Source: Streptomyces sp. NBC_00704 (GTDB lineage Bacteria; Actinomycetota; Actinomycetes; Streptomycetales; Streptomycetaceae). From it: a stretch of DNA of 64,000 nt. The notes under the pieces were generated by a model, which searched no databases, was not told the origin of the DNA, and saw only the letters and a program-made list of their open reading frames with translations. Of the stretch, positions 8,050 to 16,789 are shown in pieces. Both the position numbers and the translations under genes were made by a program. The stretch lies in contig NZ_CP109000.1 in the NCBI RefSeq assembly GCF_036226605.1, positions 868,001-932,000 on the forward strand. Reading direction: 5' to 3'. Position 1 is the stretch's first letter. The number at the start of each line of letters is the position of its first letter.

Positions 8050-8591
8050 CTCCGTCCGCCCCGGCTCCCGGCGGCGGGGCCCGCCTCTGTGACCACGCAA
8101 GCGTCGGGGTACTGATCTCCTCCCCGAGCGGCCTGCTGGTGTTCGAGCGGGCGACCCCTCCAGCCGGAATCGCCCCGGTCGCCGGTCACGTCGACGAGCA
8201 CGGCGGCCCCGAGCAGGCCGCCCGCGACGAAGTCACCGAAGAGGTCGGCCTCAACGTCACCCACCTGCACCTGCTGCTGGACCAGTGGCGGCCCAACCAC
8301 TGCCACCGCACGCCCAGCGGTCCGGTCGGCCACCACTGGTGGATCTTCCAGGCCGAGGTCTCCGGGGCGCTGTGCCCCTCGCCCCGGGAGATCCGCGCCC
8401 CTCGGTGGATCCACCCCGACCAGCTGCAGCAGCACGCGCTGCGCACCGCCGCGTACGCCAACGGATACCTGGACCGTGAGGAGTTCAAGCGCGAACCCGG
8501 CCTGGAGCCGGTGTGGTGCCGCTTCCTGCACGACCTTGAGCTCGTCACCCTGCCCTCGGCCGACCTCGACCGGATCGAGGCCGTCCTGTGA
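8046..8591 (+). CDS. NUDIX hydrolase domain protein
   Basis: 181 aa single NUDIX protein. The NUDIX box is GHVDEHGGPEQAARDEVTEE followed by VGL, in which the canonical R of REUXEE is replaced by D, while the metal-binding glutamates remain. NUDIX enzymes cleave nucleoside diphosphates linked to another group; here the substrate is unknown. Coupled ATGA to the upstream methyltransferase. Converges with the NUDIX gene on the other strand with 20 bases between the stops. Confidence 0.8.
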   Translation: MTPSAPAPGGGARLCDHASVGVLISSPSGLLVFERATPPAGIAPVAGHVDEHGGPEQAARDEVTEEVGLNVTHLHLLLDQWRPNHCHRTPSGPVGHHWWIFQAEVSGALCPSPREIRAPRWIHPDQLQQHALRTAAYANGYLDREEFKREPGLEPVWCRFLHDLELVTLPSADLDRIEAVL

Positions 8592-8611
8592 ACGGCGGCC
8601 AGGGGCCTACC

Positions 8612-9151
8612 TCAGCGGGAGCCGACCGCCCGGCCGGCTGCCAGACGGCGAGCGTGCGCACGGATCCGCTCGCGGTCCTCGGGGAAGACGCTGTCCCAGC
8701 TCGTGTCCAGACGGAACCATGCCGCCGGCTGGTTCTCCTCCCCGGCGAGCGGTACGTCGCGTCCGACGACCGCGGCGTAGGACAGGCCCAGCGTCGGAGA
8801 CCAGTCGGCCCGGTAGGAACGCACCGCCACGGCTGCGGGCTCGGGCAGCAGCACGCTGCGCAGGCCGGTCTCCTCCAGCAGCTCTCGTGCCGCCGCCGCA
8901 CGCGGTGCCTCGCCCGGCTCCACCTTGCCACCGGGCGGCACCCATCCGCGCACGCGGTGCTTGACCAGCAGGACGTGCTCGAAAGCAGGGTCGGTGACCC
9001 ACACCTCGGCCGCCAACGGCTCCATCAGATGCCGACGGGCTTCCTCCAGCCAGGCCCGTGCACCGTCGAACTCCCATGCGGCGAGGCGGGCATCCGCAAC
9101 AGCCTCGTCCAAGATCACCTGACCGACTTCACCATGATTCACCCGTCCCAC
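8612..9151 (-). CDS. NUDIX hydrolase
   Basis: 179 aa on the opposite strand to its neighbours. The NUDIX box is textbook (GGKVEPGEAPRAAAARELLE then ETGL), with a WVPPGG entry strand, so it should be catalytically competent. A helical N-terminal extension of about 45 residues precedes the domain. It is divergent from the + strand gene at 9285; the 133 bases between them must hold both promoters. It is one of eleven NUDIX domains in 13 kb. Confidence 0.85.
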   Translation of the reverse strand: MGRVNHGEVGQVILDEAVADARLAAWEFDGARAWLEEARRHLMEPLAAEVWVTDPAFEHVLLVKHRVRGWVPPGGKVEPGEAPRAAAARELLEETGLRSVLLPEPAAVAVRSYRADWSPTLGLSYAAVVGRDVPLAGEENQPAAWFRLDTSWDSVFPEDRERIRAHARRLAAGRAVGSR

Positions 9152-9284
9152 CCTAGGCCGACGAACTGGCCGGACGTCGCAGCGACGAGCAGGCAGCCAT
9201 CCGGGGGTGTGCGGCCGACCCGGTGGCCCCTTCGGGCTGCAGGGCGATCACCCGTGGCGCCCGCTTCACACGAAGGAGTCCAGC

Positions 9285-10493
9285 GTGCACGATGAGCAGC
9301 CCTTGGACCGGGGAGCCTGGGTCGTCCTCGGCGGCGTCCACCTCCTCAACCGCACCGCGCCACGGCGCCCAGACGAGCCGATCGTCCTCGTACGGGTGCC
9401 ACCGCAGGAGGTGTGCAGGCCGACCACCACCGTGGTCGTCCGCTGGAACGCGCTGGGGCCCTGCCCGGCCAAAGCGCTGCACCCCGGCGGGACCCGGCTC
9501 GGGGCGGCCAGGATCGACGGCGGCGAACTGTTCCCCGACGCCATCGCCGGCCCCGCCCTGCGCACCCTGGTCGGCACCGAGGCCGCCCCCAGCCTGGTGC
9601 CGCTGTGCTACCTGGCCGAACACCCTGGCGGCGGCTACCACGCGTACGCGCAGATCCGCTTCCACCCCGAGGACGCCTGCTTCGTCCGCACCACCCGAGA
9701 ACCAGTCGGCCATGGCCCGGTCGAGGAGCTGCGCTGGCTCGGGCCCGTGCTGACGGCGCACGCCGAGTCGGGCACGGCGCTCAACAACCACCTGCGGTAC
9801 TTCCGCAAGCACTTCTCCGGCACCGAGCTGGAGTTCAAGTACACCCTCGACCCGGCACCGGACATCTGGGCCGCGTCCATGGAACTGCTCAAGGCACTGC
9901 GCGACGGCAAGCTGGAAGGCTGCCGTCCGGAGTACCGGGAAGAGTTCCAGATCCACCACACCGAGAACCATCTGTTCGACGTCACCGGCCCCGAGCCCGA
10001 GATCGGCTACGCCTCCTTCATTCCCACCGTCACCGCCGGGCACGTGCTCAAGCGGAAGTGGTTCGCCGAGGACGCCTTCGCCCGCCGCGAGGAACTCACC
10101 TACGGCCTCGACATCGCCCCCGACCGCTTCGGGACGTTCCTGCGCGAGGACCTGGGCCTCCAGGTCCGGGCCATGCCGCCCTTCCAGCGCGTCCGTTACG
10201 ACATCCAGTGCGAGTCGCTGCGTACCGGACACGTCTACGGCATCTTCTTCGACCGCTGCGCCCTCCTCGCGGCGCCCGACGTGGTGCTCTCCCAGTGCGA
10301 GCTGGAGTACCTCCGCTCGCGCAGCATCCTCGACCACGACGACGACGAGGTCCTCGTCGAGATGAAGCGGATCGACAGCTGGCTCTGCGAGTACCTCGCC
10401 AGTCACGGCTGGGCGGCCGAGCACACCTTCTACTCCAAGCGCAGCTTCCTTCGCGACGCCGTCGCCTTCTGCCCGGACCTCGCTGTGCCATGA
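9285..10493 (+). CDS. Unknown protein with possible CYTH-like triphosphate-tunnel motifs
   Basis: 402 aa, GTG start with GAAGGAG. I do not recognise the family with certainty. The central part begins with GTELEFKYTL, which carries the E-x-E-x-K signature that opens CYTH (adenylate cyclase IV/thiamine triphosphatase) tunnels, and a later strand (SQCELEYLRSR) contains a second acidic E-x-E pattern near the end. CYTH enzymes bind triphosphates. The N-terminal 150 residues form a separate unknown domain. No signal peptide or membrane segment is seen. A CYTH role is a hypothesis. Confidence 0.4.
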   Translation: MHDEQPLDRGAWVVLGGVHLLNRTAPRRPDEPIVLVRVPPQEVCRPTTTVVVRWNALGPCPAKALHPGGTRLGAARIDGGELFPDAIAGPALRTLVGTEAAPSLVPLCYLAEHPGGGYHAYAQIRFHPEDACFVRTTREPVGHGPVEELRWLGPVLTAHAESGTALNNHLRYFRKHFSGTELEFKYTLDPAPDIWAASMELLKALRDGKLEGCRPEYREEFQIHHTENHLFDVTGPEPEIGYASFIPTVTAGHVLKRKWFAEDAFARREELTYGLDIAPDRFGTFLREDLGLQVRAMPPFQRVRYDIQCESLRTGHVYGIFFDRCALLAAPDVVLSQCELEYLRSRSILDHDDDEVLVEMKRIDSWLCEYLASHGWAAEHTFYSKRSFLRDAVAFCPDLAVP

Positions 10494-10542
10494 CCGGCCA
10501 GGCGGTCTCCGGCAATCCCCCGCAGGAGGTACCGCAACCCAC

Positions 10543-10623
10543 ATGAGTGATCGAACACAGCATCACAGCCCACCCTGCCCGGCCACAGAAGGAGAGGGCC
10601 CGGTATTCGAAATCAGGTTCTAG
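10543..10623 (+). CDS. Possible 26-residue ORF (leader or gene relic)
   Basis: Short ORF opening with MSDRTQHHS and ending FEIRF, 13 bases after an AGGAGG sequence. Its stop lies inside the inverted repeat at 10608-10629. It may be a leader peptide, a truncated gene or chance. Confidence 0.2.
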   Translation: MSDRTQHHSPPCPATEGEGPVFEIRF

Positions 10624-10629
10624 ATTTCG
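10608..10629. promoter_or_regulatory. Inverted repeat, possible operator
   Basis: CGAAATC, eight bases, GATTTCG. It is one of the few AT-richer spots in this gap and contains TAGATT, which could act as a -10 box. The 10494-10707 gap holds no other gene that I can support. Confidence 0.3.
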
Positions 10630-10707
10630 CCCGCCTCCACCCGTTACGGCGACAGCAGACCCGCCGTTACCCGATCACCTGTCCGCATCTCACCCCGAGG
10701 AGCCCTC

Positions 10708-10848
10708 ATGCATCCCGTACGCCGCACTGTGCTCGTTCGTCCTGCGTTCGAAAACACCGCTACCTCCTCGGGCGCCAGCCTTCTCGCCTCCGACCGCGCC
10801 GCCCTGCTCTCCGACGGATCACGACCGGATACGAGGTACCTGGCATGA
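10708..10848 (+). CDS. 46-residue peptide coupled to the kinase gene
   Basis: The ORF is too short for most gene callers, but it has an ideal ribosome site (GAGGAG, five bases from ATG) and its stop overlaps the next ATG (ATGA). The peptide begins MHPVRRTVLVRPAFENT and ends PDTRYLA; the middle is rich in Ser, Ala, Leu and Asp (SSGASLLASDRAALLSDG). No cysteine. It could be a translational-coupling leader, or a precursor peptide in a locus that also encodes an FxLD/PCMT-type methyltransferase and exporters. I cannot decide between them. Confidence 0.4.
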   Translation: MHPVRRTVLVRPAFENTATSSGASLLASDRAALLSDGSRPDTRYLA

Positions 10849-11720
10849 CGGACTCCACTCGCCTTCCCTCCCCGCTCCACGCCTGGGTGGGGAGCGTGCT
10901 GGGCCCCCTGGACGATGTGCGGGACGCCTCGCATGCCCGCGACAACTCACAGGTATGGAGGGTGACCGGACCCGCTGGCGACCACTACGTGAAAGTGGCG
11001 CCCAAGCCGATCCTCTACACGCGCGAGACCCGTGCCTACCGGCAGGCCGTTTCTCACCTCGGTCACGGCAATGCCCCGGTGCTGCGAGACAGTTCCGCGG
11101 AGCTGCTCGCCCTGATCCTGACCGCCGTGGACGGCGAGCCGTTGAAGGAAGAGGAGTCACCCGCGCGCCGCCGCTCGGCCCACCGGCAGGCCGGCCAGCT
11201 CCTGCGCCGCTTCCACGACGCGATGACCGGCACCCTCGACCAGCCGGAAGCCGGCGCAGTCGTCGAGAACACGGTGGCCGGCCTGGACAAGCACCTCGCC
11301 GAGGCCGGCGACCACCTGGCCGCTACGGAAGCCGACCTGCTGCGGCGCCTGGTGAGCGCGCTGCCCGGCTGCGGACCGCTACCGGCCGGGTGGCGGCACG
11401 GGGACTTCTGGGAGCGCAATCTGCTCTGGAACGGCCAACGCTGCGCATTGATCGACTTCGAGCGCAGCGAACCGGGTCCCTGTGTCGCCGACTTCGTCAA
11501 ACTCGCCACCTCGCTGTGGCCTGATCGTCCTGAGCTGCGGACCGCCCTGTTCGAGGGGTACGGCCGGCCTCTGTCCGAGGCAGAGGAATACGCGCTGACA
11601 GCGTTCGCAGCAGCTGACGCCGCCAGCGCTCTCGCCTACGGTCCCCGGCACGGCGACCCGCTCGTGACCGCGCGCGGCCAGCGCACCGTCGAACGCCTGA
11701 TGCAGGAGGGCCGTCTGTGA
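10845..11720 (+). CDS. Aminoglycoside-phosphotransferase-fold kinase (APH family)
   Basis: 291 aa. The kinase signatures are clear: WRHGDFWERNLLW (Brenner-type catalytic loop HGDxxxxN) and ALIDFERSEPG (metal-binding D). The N-terminal lobe has a YVKVAPK lysine strand. Such kinases phosphorylate small hydroxylated or amino compounds with ATP or GTP; in this setting a nucleoside or antibiotic intermediate is plausible. Preceded by the coupled 46-aa ORF and followed by a broken NUDIX gene with a GTGA overlap. Confidence 0.75.
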   Translation: MTDSTRLPSPLHAWVGSVLGPLDDVRDASHARDNSQVWRVTGPAGDHYVKVAPKPILYTRETRAYRQAVSHLGHGNAPVLRDSSAELLALILTAVDGEPLKEEESPARRRSAHRQAGQLLRRFHDAMTGTLDQPEAGAVVENTVAGLDKHLAEAGDHLAATEADLLRRLVSALPGCGPLPAGWRHGDFWERNLLWNGQRCALIDFERSEPGPCVADFVKLATSLWPDRPELRTALFEGYGRPLSEAEEYALTAFAAADAASALAYGPRHGDPLVTARGQRTVERLMQEGRL

Positions 11721-12096
11721 GCGACGCGCCTCACCTGCTGATCGCTGACGTGGCCCAGGTCCTGCTCCGTGCGAGCGGCGCCGCCCTGCGCGTATGTCGC
11801 AGACCGGACACGGCCATCGCACCAGGACAACTCACCGTCGTGGGTGGCCATCTGGAAACTGGCGAAACCCACGTACCCGGCGACGGCCCAGATCGGACAC
11901 CGCCGTGTTCGTCGCCCAGTCGTGGGCGGGCGAGCCGCACAACGCCGAGCCGGACAAGTACGAAGGGCTGTTCTGGGTGTCGATGGAAAAACCCTCGCCG
12001 GACTGCCACTCCTACACCACCGCCATCTTCCACATGCTCACCCACGGCCCGTCATACCGGGCTCTCAACTGGCCGACGCAGGGAGGCACCGAGTGA
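11717..12096 (+). pseudogene. NUDIX hydrolase, disrupted by internal deletion/frameshift
   Basis: The first frame reads a normal NUDIX start (HLLIADVAQVLLRASGAALRV... then QLTVVGGHLETGET) and then loses sense around 11870. The family's C-terminal half (VFVAQSWAGEPHNAEPDKYE, then GLFWVSMEKPSPDCHSYTTA) continues in another frame from about 11900 to the stop at 12096. The helix of the NUDIX box is missing, so this looks like a deletion that also shifts the frame. Both ends keep their overlaps (GTGA at 11717 and with the ABC gene), which shows it was once a regular operon member. Confidence 0.65.
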
Positions 12097-14081
12097 AGCG
12101 ATTCTTCGGCAAGGTCCGCATGGCGGAGCCCCAGGTCTCCGAGGCAGAACGCGAGCTCTTCGGCGGGCCGTTGCGCTACGACATGGGCTGGTCCCAACAC
12201 GAGCACGCGGGCCTGGACTTGACCATGCGATCGGCGCTGCGACAGATGCCCAGACTCGTCGGCGCTGCCCTGCGGATGGCCTGGAGCGCGGATCGCCGCG
12301 CGCTCGTGGCGGTGGCGATCAGCGAACTCGGCCAGGGCATCGCCGCCGCGGTCGGCCTGCTTGCCATCAACGCGGTCATGCACGCGCTGTTAGGGGGCGG
12401 AGACGCTGTCGAGAGGCTGCACGCCTTGCTGCCGGGCCTGCTCGCCGCCGCAGGCGCCGCCGTCGTGAACTCCGCCCTGGCCGGCTGGTCGACCTCGCGG
12501 GCCGGCCGCCTTGAGCCGAAGGTCGAGCGGATCGCCACCACGCAATACCTGGCCGCGGCCACCACCGTTGAACTCGAAGCCATCGACGACCCGGAGTTCC
12601 GGCGTCTGATCGACATCGCCCAGTACGGGCCCGCCTCCGCGCGCCGCATGATCGGCGCCTGTGTCTCCGCGCTGAACAGCAGCATCTCGCTGATCGCTAC
12701 GGCCGGTGTGCTCACCGTCCTGCATCCAGCGCTGCTGCCCATGCTGCTGGTCATCGCCGCGCCCCGCGGTTGGGGCGCCATGCGGGTGGCGCAGGAGCGC
12801 TACGTGTCGATGATGAGCTGGATCGAGCATCTGCGGGCCAGCCGCCTCATCGGCAACCTCCTCACCGAACGCACCGCCTCACAAGAAGTGCGCATCCACG
12901 CCGTCGGTCCCTTCCTCCTCGACCGGTACCGGCGCATGGCCGCCAGCGCAGAGGCGGAGCAGGAACGTCTGGCCTCCAGCAAGGCCGTCACCGAATGGGT
13001 CGCCTCCGCGCTGTCCGGGCTGGCGATGGCCGCCACCTACGGAACGATGATCTGGCTGGTCATGGCCGGTCACATGAGCCTCGCCGTCGCCGGCACCGCA
13101 GTGATCGCGGTGCGGACCGGGTCGGCGAGCCTGGGCGCACTGGTGATGAACATCAACCAGCTGCACGAAGAGTCGCTCTACGTGCGGGACCACGGACAGT
13201 TCCTGGTCGAAGCTGCCCAACGCGCCATCCCCCAGACCGGCAACCCCGTCCCTGACCAGGTCAAGCAGGTCTCCCTGGAACACGTCACCTACCGGTATCC
13301 CGACCGCGACGCACCGGCCTTGGACGACGTCACGCTCACCTTCCCCATGGGGTCGGTCACCGCCGTCGTGGGCGAGAACGGCTCCGGCAAAAGCACCCTG
13401 ATGAAGATCCTGTCCGGTCTGCTGCTGCCTCACGACGGCACGGTGAAGTGGGGCGAGGCCGACATCTCCCAGCTGGAACGGGCTCAGGTCTTCCACCGCG
13501 TCTCCCTGCTCACCCAGGACTTCCAGCGCTGGCCCGTCACGGCCGCGATGAACATCCGCATCGGCCGCCCCGACCACGACGCCTCGGCCCACGACCTGCA
13601 GCAGTCCGTCGACTACGCCGGAGCCGGGCCCGTCACCGCCAAACTCCCCAACGGGCTGGACAGCATGCTCGGCCGCATGTTCCGCGGAGCCATCGAACTC
13701 TCCGGCGGGGAATGGCAGAAAGTGGGTCTGGCCCGCACCCACTGGCGTAGCTCAACATCGCAACTGGACAGCGTCCTCATCGTCGACGAGCCCACCTCCG
13801 CCCTCGACCCCGAAGCCGAGATCGCTGCCTTCGACCGCATCCGGCGCCTCGCCGCCCCGCACCGGGCCGTCGTCCTGGTCACCCACCGCATGTCCGGCGT
13901 CCGCCACGCCGACCACATCTACGTCCTCAACCAAGGGCGCCTCGTCGAGCACGGCATCCACGACAACCTCATGGCCTCAGGCGGGCGGTACGCCGCCATG
14001 TTCGCCACCCAGGCCGCCCAGTACGCCCCGACCCCGAACGTCCCGAAGCCTGCTTCGCCCAGCGTCTTAGACCAGGCATGA
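12093..14081 (+). CDS. ABC transporter, fused permease and ATPase (exporter type)
   Basis: 662 aa. Residues about 65-310 contain the membrane helices of an ABC exporter half-transporter; the nucleotide-binding domain follows with Walker A GENGSGKST, Q-loop LLTQDFQRWP, signature LSGGEWQK, Walker B VLIVDEPTSALD and the switch histidine in VLVTHRMSG. The loop before helix 1 is long (about 60 residues). GTG start overlaps the NUDIX relic stop. A TTA codon occurs at 12390-12392, suggesting bldA control. Probably homodimeric and likely exports the cluster product or confers self-resistance. Confidence 0.85.
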   Translation: MKRFFGKVRMAEPQVSEAERELFGGPLRYDMGWSQHEHAGLDLTMRSALRQMPRLVGAALRMAWSADRRALVAVAISELGQGIAAAVGLLAINAVMHALLGGGDAVERLHALLPGLLAAAGAAVVNSALAGWSTSRAGRLEPKVERIATTQYLAAATTVELEAIDDPEFRRLIDIAQYGPASARRMIGACVSALNSSISLIATAGVLTVLHPALLPMLLVIAAPRGWGAMRVAQERYVSMMSWIEHLRASRLIGNLLTERTASQEVRIHAVGPFLLDRYRRMAASAEAEQERLASSKAVTEWVASALSGLAMAATYGTMIWLVMAGHMSLAVAGTAVIAVRTGSASLGALVMNINQLHEESLYVRDHGQFLVEAAQRAIPQTGNPVPDQVKQVSLEHVTYRYPDRDAPALDDVTLTFPMGSVTAVVGENGSGKSTLMKILSGLLLPHDGTVKWGEADISQLERAQVFHRVSLLTQDFQRWPVTAAMNIRIGRPDHDASAHDLQQSVDYAGAGPVTAKLPNGLDSMLGRMFRGAIELSGGEWQKVGLARTHWRSSTSQLDSVLIVDEPTSALDPEAEIAAFDRIRRLAAPHRAVVLVTHRMSGVRHADHIYVLNQGRLVEHGIHDNLMASGGRYAAMFATQAAQYAPTPNVPKPASPSVLDQA

Positions 14082-14104
14082 CCCGCTCGACCGAAAGGCA
14101 GAGC

Positions 14105-15244
14105 ATGTCCTCCTCTCTCCCTCCGTCAGCACGAGTTGCATCGCAGTCCGCCTTGTCGGCAGCGCAGCACGCCGCAACCCGGCACGCGGTGTGGCTCGGG
14201 GCCGCCGCGATCATCACCGACCAGGTCGGCCGCGTCCTGCTGGTCCACCCGACCTACCGCGAGGACGACCGGTGGCTGCTGCCCGGCGGAGTCGTCGAAC
14301 CCGGCGAACACCCGCACGCCGCCTGCCAGCGCGAAATAACCGAGGAACTGGGCCTGGCGGACCTGACCCTGTCGGGCGTGCTTGCCGTCCACTCCCTCTC
14401 ACAGCACCACCCAGACATCAGGCCCGCCGCGCCCTGCCCCGGAGAGATCCGATACGTCTTCGACGGCGGAACCCTCACCCTCGACCAAGCGAAGGTGATC
14501 CGCCTGCCTCGCGAGGAGCTGTCCGAGTACGCCTTCCTCGAAACCCGGGACGCGGTGCAGCAGCTGCGTCCCGTGGACGGGCAGATCATGCTCGCCGCCT
14601 ACCGTGCCCGACTCGGGAACACCGCCACCGCTCACCTCGCCGACGGCCGGCACATCCTCGACGTCCCGGCGCTGGATCGCCATGACGTCCACGTCCGCTA
14701 CCGGCCCATGTGGGACAGTCCCCTCAACCGTGGCCCTGTGCCCGAGCGGCTCCCCGTGCAGCAAGCCTGGGCGTGGTGCTTCGTTCCCGACGGCCGGGTC
14801 GCCCTCGTTGCCGACCCCGCCCCCCGGGGCGCCCTGCCCATGCTGCCAGGCGGCACCGTGGAGAAGGCCGATACGACGCCCGAGGCAGCCCTCCACCGCG
14901 AAGCCGCCGAGGAAGCCCAGCTCACCCTGACCGACCCGGTGCGACTGGGCTGGGTGCTCGACGAGACTGGCGAGGTCTACGGCGGGGTGGGGCCCAATGC
15001 CAGGCTCCGACTGGCCGCCCGTGTCACCGGCATCGGGCCGGCAGCCGACGACCCCGCCACCGGCCGCCCCTTCGCACGCCTGCTCGCCACCCCCGCCCAG
15101 GCAGCCGCCCTGCTCGGATGGGGCCCGCCGGGGGCGCGGCAAGCCCGCCTCGCCACTGAAACGGCCAGGGAGCGCTGGGGCCTGCCCACCGCTGGCCCCA
15201 CCGCCATCGAGGAAGTCCCGGCGGAGGGGATGCAGCTGAGCTGA
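14105..15244 (+). CDS. Tandem double NUDIX protein
   Basis: 379 aa with two NUDIX domains. Domain 1 (about residues 25-170) has a perfect box, GGVVEPGEHPHAACQREITE then ELGL. Domain 2 (about 205-330) has GGTVEKADTTPEAALHREAA then EEAQL, where the final G of the box is Q. I prefer ATG 14105 (site GAAAGG) over the in-frame ATG at 14078 that overlaps the ABC stop; both are possible. The second domain may bind rather than cleave. Confidence 0.78.
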   Translation: MSSSLPPSARVASQSALSAAQHAATRHAVWLGAAAIITDQVGRVLLVHPTYREDDRWLLPGGVVEPGEHPHAACQREITEELGLADLTLSGVLAVHSLSQHHPDIRPAAPCPGEIRYVFDGGTLTLDQAKVIRLPREELSEYAFLETRDAVQQLRPVDGQIMLAAYRARLGNTATAHLADGRHILDVPALDRHDVHVRYRPMWDSPLNRGPVPERLPVQQAWAWCFVPDGRVALVADPAPRGALPMLPGGTVEKADTTPEAALHREAAEEAQLTLTDPVRLGWVLDETGEVYGGVGPNARLRLAARVTGIGPAADDPATGRPFARLLATPAQAAALLGWGPPGARQARLATETARERWGLPTAGPTAIEEVPAEGMQLS

Positions 15245-15298
15245 AGCAAACGCCCCCGCCTTGACTCGTCCCGCATCGCGCCCCTCTGAGGTACCCCC

Positions 15299-16789
15299 AT
15301 GCCGCTGTCGCACCACCACATCCGCACCACCGTCGAGACCTACCTCGCTCGCCACCCTCACGAGCGACCACAGCTCGCCGGCCTCCTGGAAGCCCTCCAC
15401 CGGCCCACCGACATCGCCAGCCGCTCCACCTTCTCCGGACACGTCACCTGCGGCGCCATCGTCGTCGACCCCCTCGGCCGCGTCCTGCACGTGCTGCACC
15501 TTGCGAGCGGGAAGGTACTCGCTCCAGGCGGACACGCCGAATCCGACGACCAGTCCCTGGCAGAGGCGACCCTGCGGGAGCTGCACGAGGAGACCGGGAT
15601 CCCACCCCAGGCCGTGGCACCGTGGCCCGGCTACGAGGCCATGCCGTTCGACATCGACATCCACAACATCGACGCCCACCCAGGCAAAGGCGAACCCAGC
15701 CACCAGCACTTCGACTTCCGCTTCCTCTTCCGCCTACGCACCGCCACAGAGGTGCCCGTGGTGCTGCAGGAAGAAGAAGTCGGCGGCATCGAGTGGCGGT
15801 CCCTAGACAAGGTGGCCTCCCCCTCCCTGCGCGACAAGCTGCTCAAGCTCACGCCCGCCGTCGAACCGGAGACGGCCAACGCCTCCGCCCTGATCTACAA
15901 CGACCGCGGTGAATACCTGCTCCACCTGCGCGACTACTTCCCCGGCCAGATCTGGGAGCCGGGCATGTGGTCGCTCCTCGGCGGCGGCCGAGAACCCCAG
16001 GACACCACCCTGGAACACACCGTGCGACGCGAACTCGACGAAGAAGCCGGACTGCACATCCCCGACCTGACCCCGTTCGGCACCGAGGAAGCGGTCGACG
16101 CCGCCGGCGCGACCCTGCCCATCGCCATCTACGCCGGCACCTGGAACGGCGACCCCCGCGAACTCCGCCTGACGGAAGGAGTGATGCTTGCCTGGTTCAC
16201 TCCCGATGACCTCCACCGGCTGCGCATCACACCATCCACCAGCGACCTCGTGCGACGCCACGCCGCCACCTCCCCAGCCATCGCGTCCACTCTCACCTCG
16301 CACGTCGCCCACTCATCGGTAGCCGAGCGTCGACCGGCCTCTCCCAGCGGCACCGTCCCCAACGTGATCGGCGTCCACCTCTATCTGGAGCGCCCCGACG
16401 GAACAGTGCTGCTCGGGCTTCGCCACCCCGATTCCGCGTTCGCACCCTCCACCTGGCACACCCTGGCAGGCCACTGCGAGCAGGAATGCGCCATCACGTG
16501 CCTGATCAGGGAGGCACGCGAAGAGGCCGGCCTACTGATCGAGCCGCAGGACGTCGAACTCGTCCACGTTGTCCACCTCGTCGACCGGGTCGGGGACCAG
16601 CCTCGCCTGGGGCTCTTCTTCCGCGCTCGGGCCTGGAGGGGCGAGCCGCAACCATGCGAGCCGGCCAAGTGCACCGAGTGGAGATTCTGGGACCCGACCG
16701 CACTCCCGGCAGCCCTCGTCCCTTACACCCGGGGCGTCATCGAAGCCATCCGCGCCGGTCACCTCTACTCGGAGACAGGATGGGCATGA
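15299..16789 (+). CDS. Triple NUDIX protein
   Basis: 496 aa carrying three consecutive NUDIX domains: box 1 GGHAESDDQSLAEATLRELH then EETGI (about residue 77), box 2 GGGREPQDTTLEHTVRRELD then EEAGL (about 225), box 3 AGHCEQECAITCLIREAREE then AGL (about 390). All keep the paired glutamates, so all three may be active. Each domain resembles standalone NUDIX proteins found in Streptomyces biosynthetic islands. Three in one chain is unusual. The stop overlaps the start of a 25-residue ORF (ATGA). Confidence 0.8.
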   Translation: MPLSHHHIRTTVETYLARHPHERPQLAGLLEALHRPTDIASRSTFSGHVTCGAIVVDPLGRVLHVLHLASGKVLAPGGHAESDDQSLAEATLRELHEETGIPPQAVAPWPGYEAMPFDIDIHNIDAHPGKGEPSHQHFDFRFLFRLRTATEVPVVLQEEEVGGIEWRSLDKVASPSLRDKLLKLTPAVEPETANASALIYNDRGEYLLHLRDYFPGQIWEPGMWSLLGGGREPQDTTLEHTVRRELDEEAGLHIPDLTPFGTEEAVDAAGATLPIAIYAGTWNGDPRELRLTEGVMLAWFTPDDLHRLRITPSTSDLVRRHAATSPAIASTLTSHVAHSSVAERRPASPSGTVPNVIGVHLYLERPDGTVLLGLRHPDSAFAPSTWHTLAGHCEQECAITCLIREAREEAGLLIEPQDVELVHVVHLVDRVGDQPRLGLFFRARAWRGEPQPCEPAKCTEWRFWDPTALPAALVPYTRGVIEAIRAGHLYSETGWA

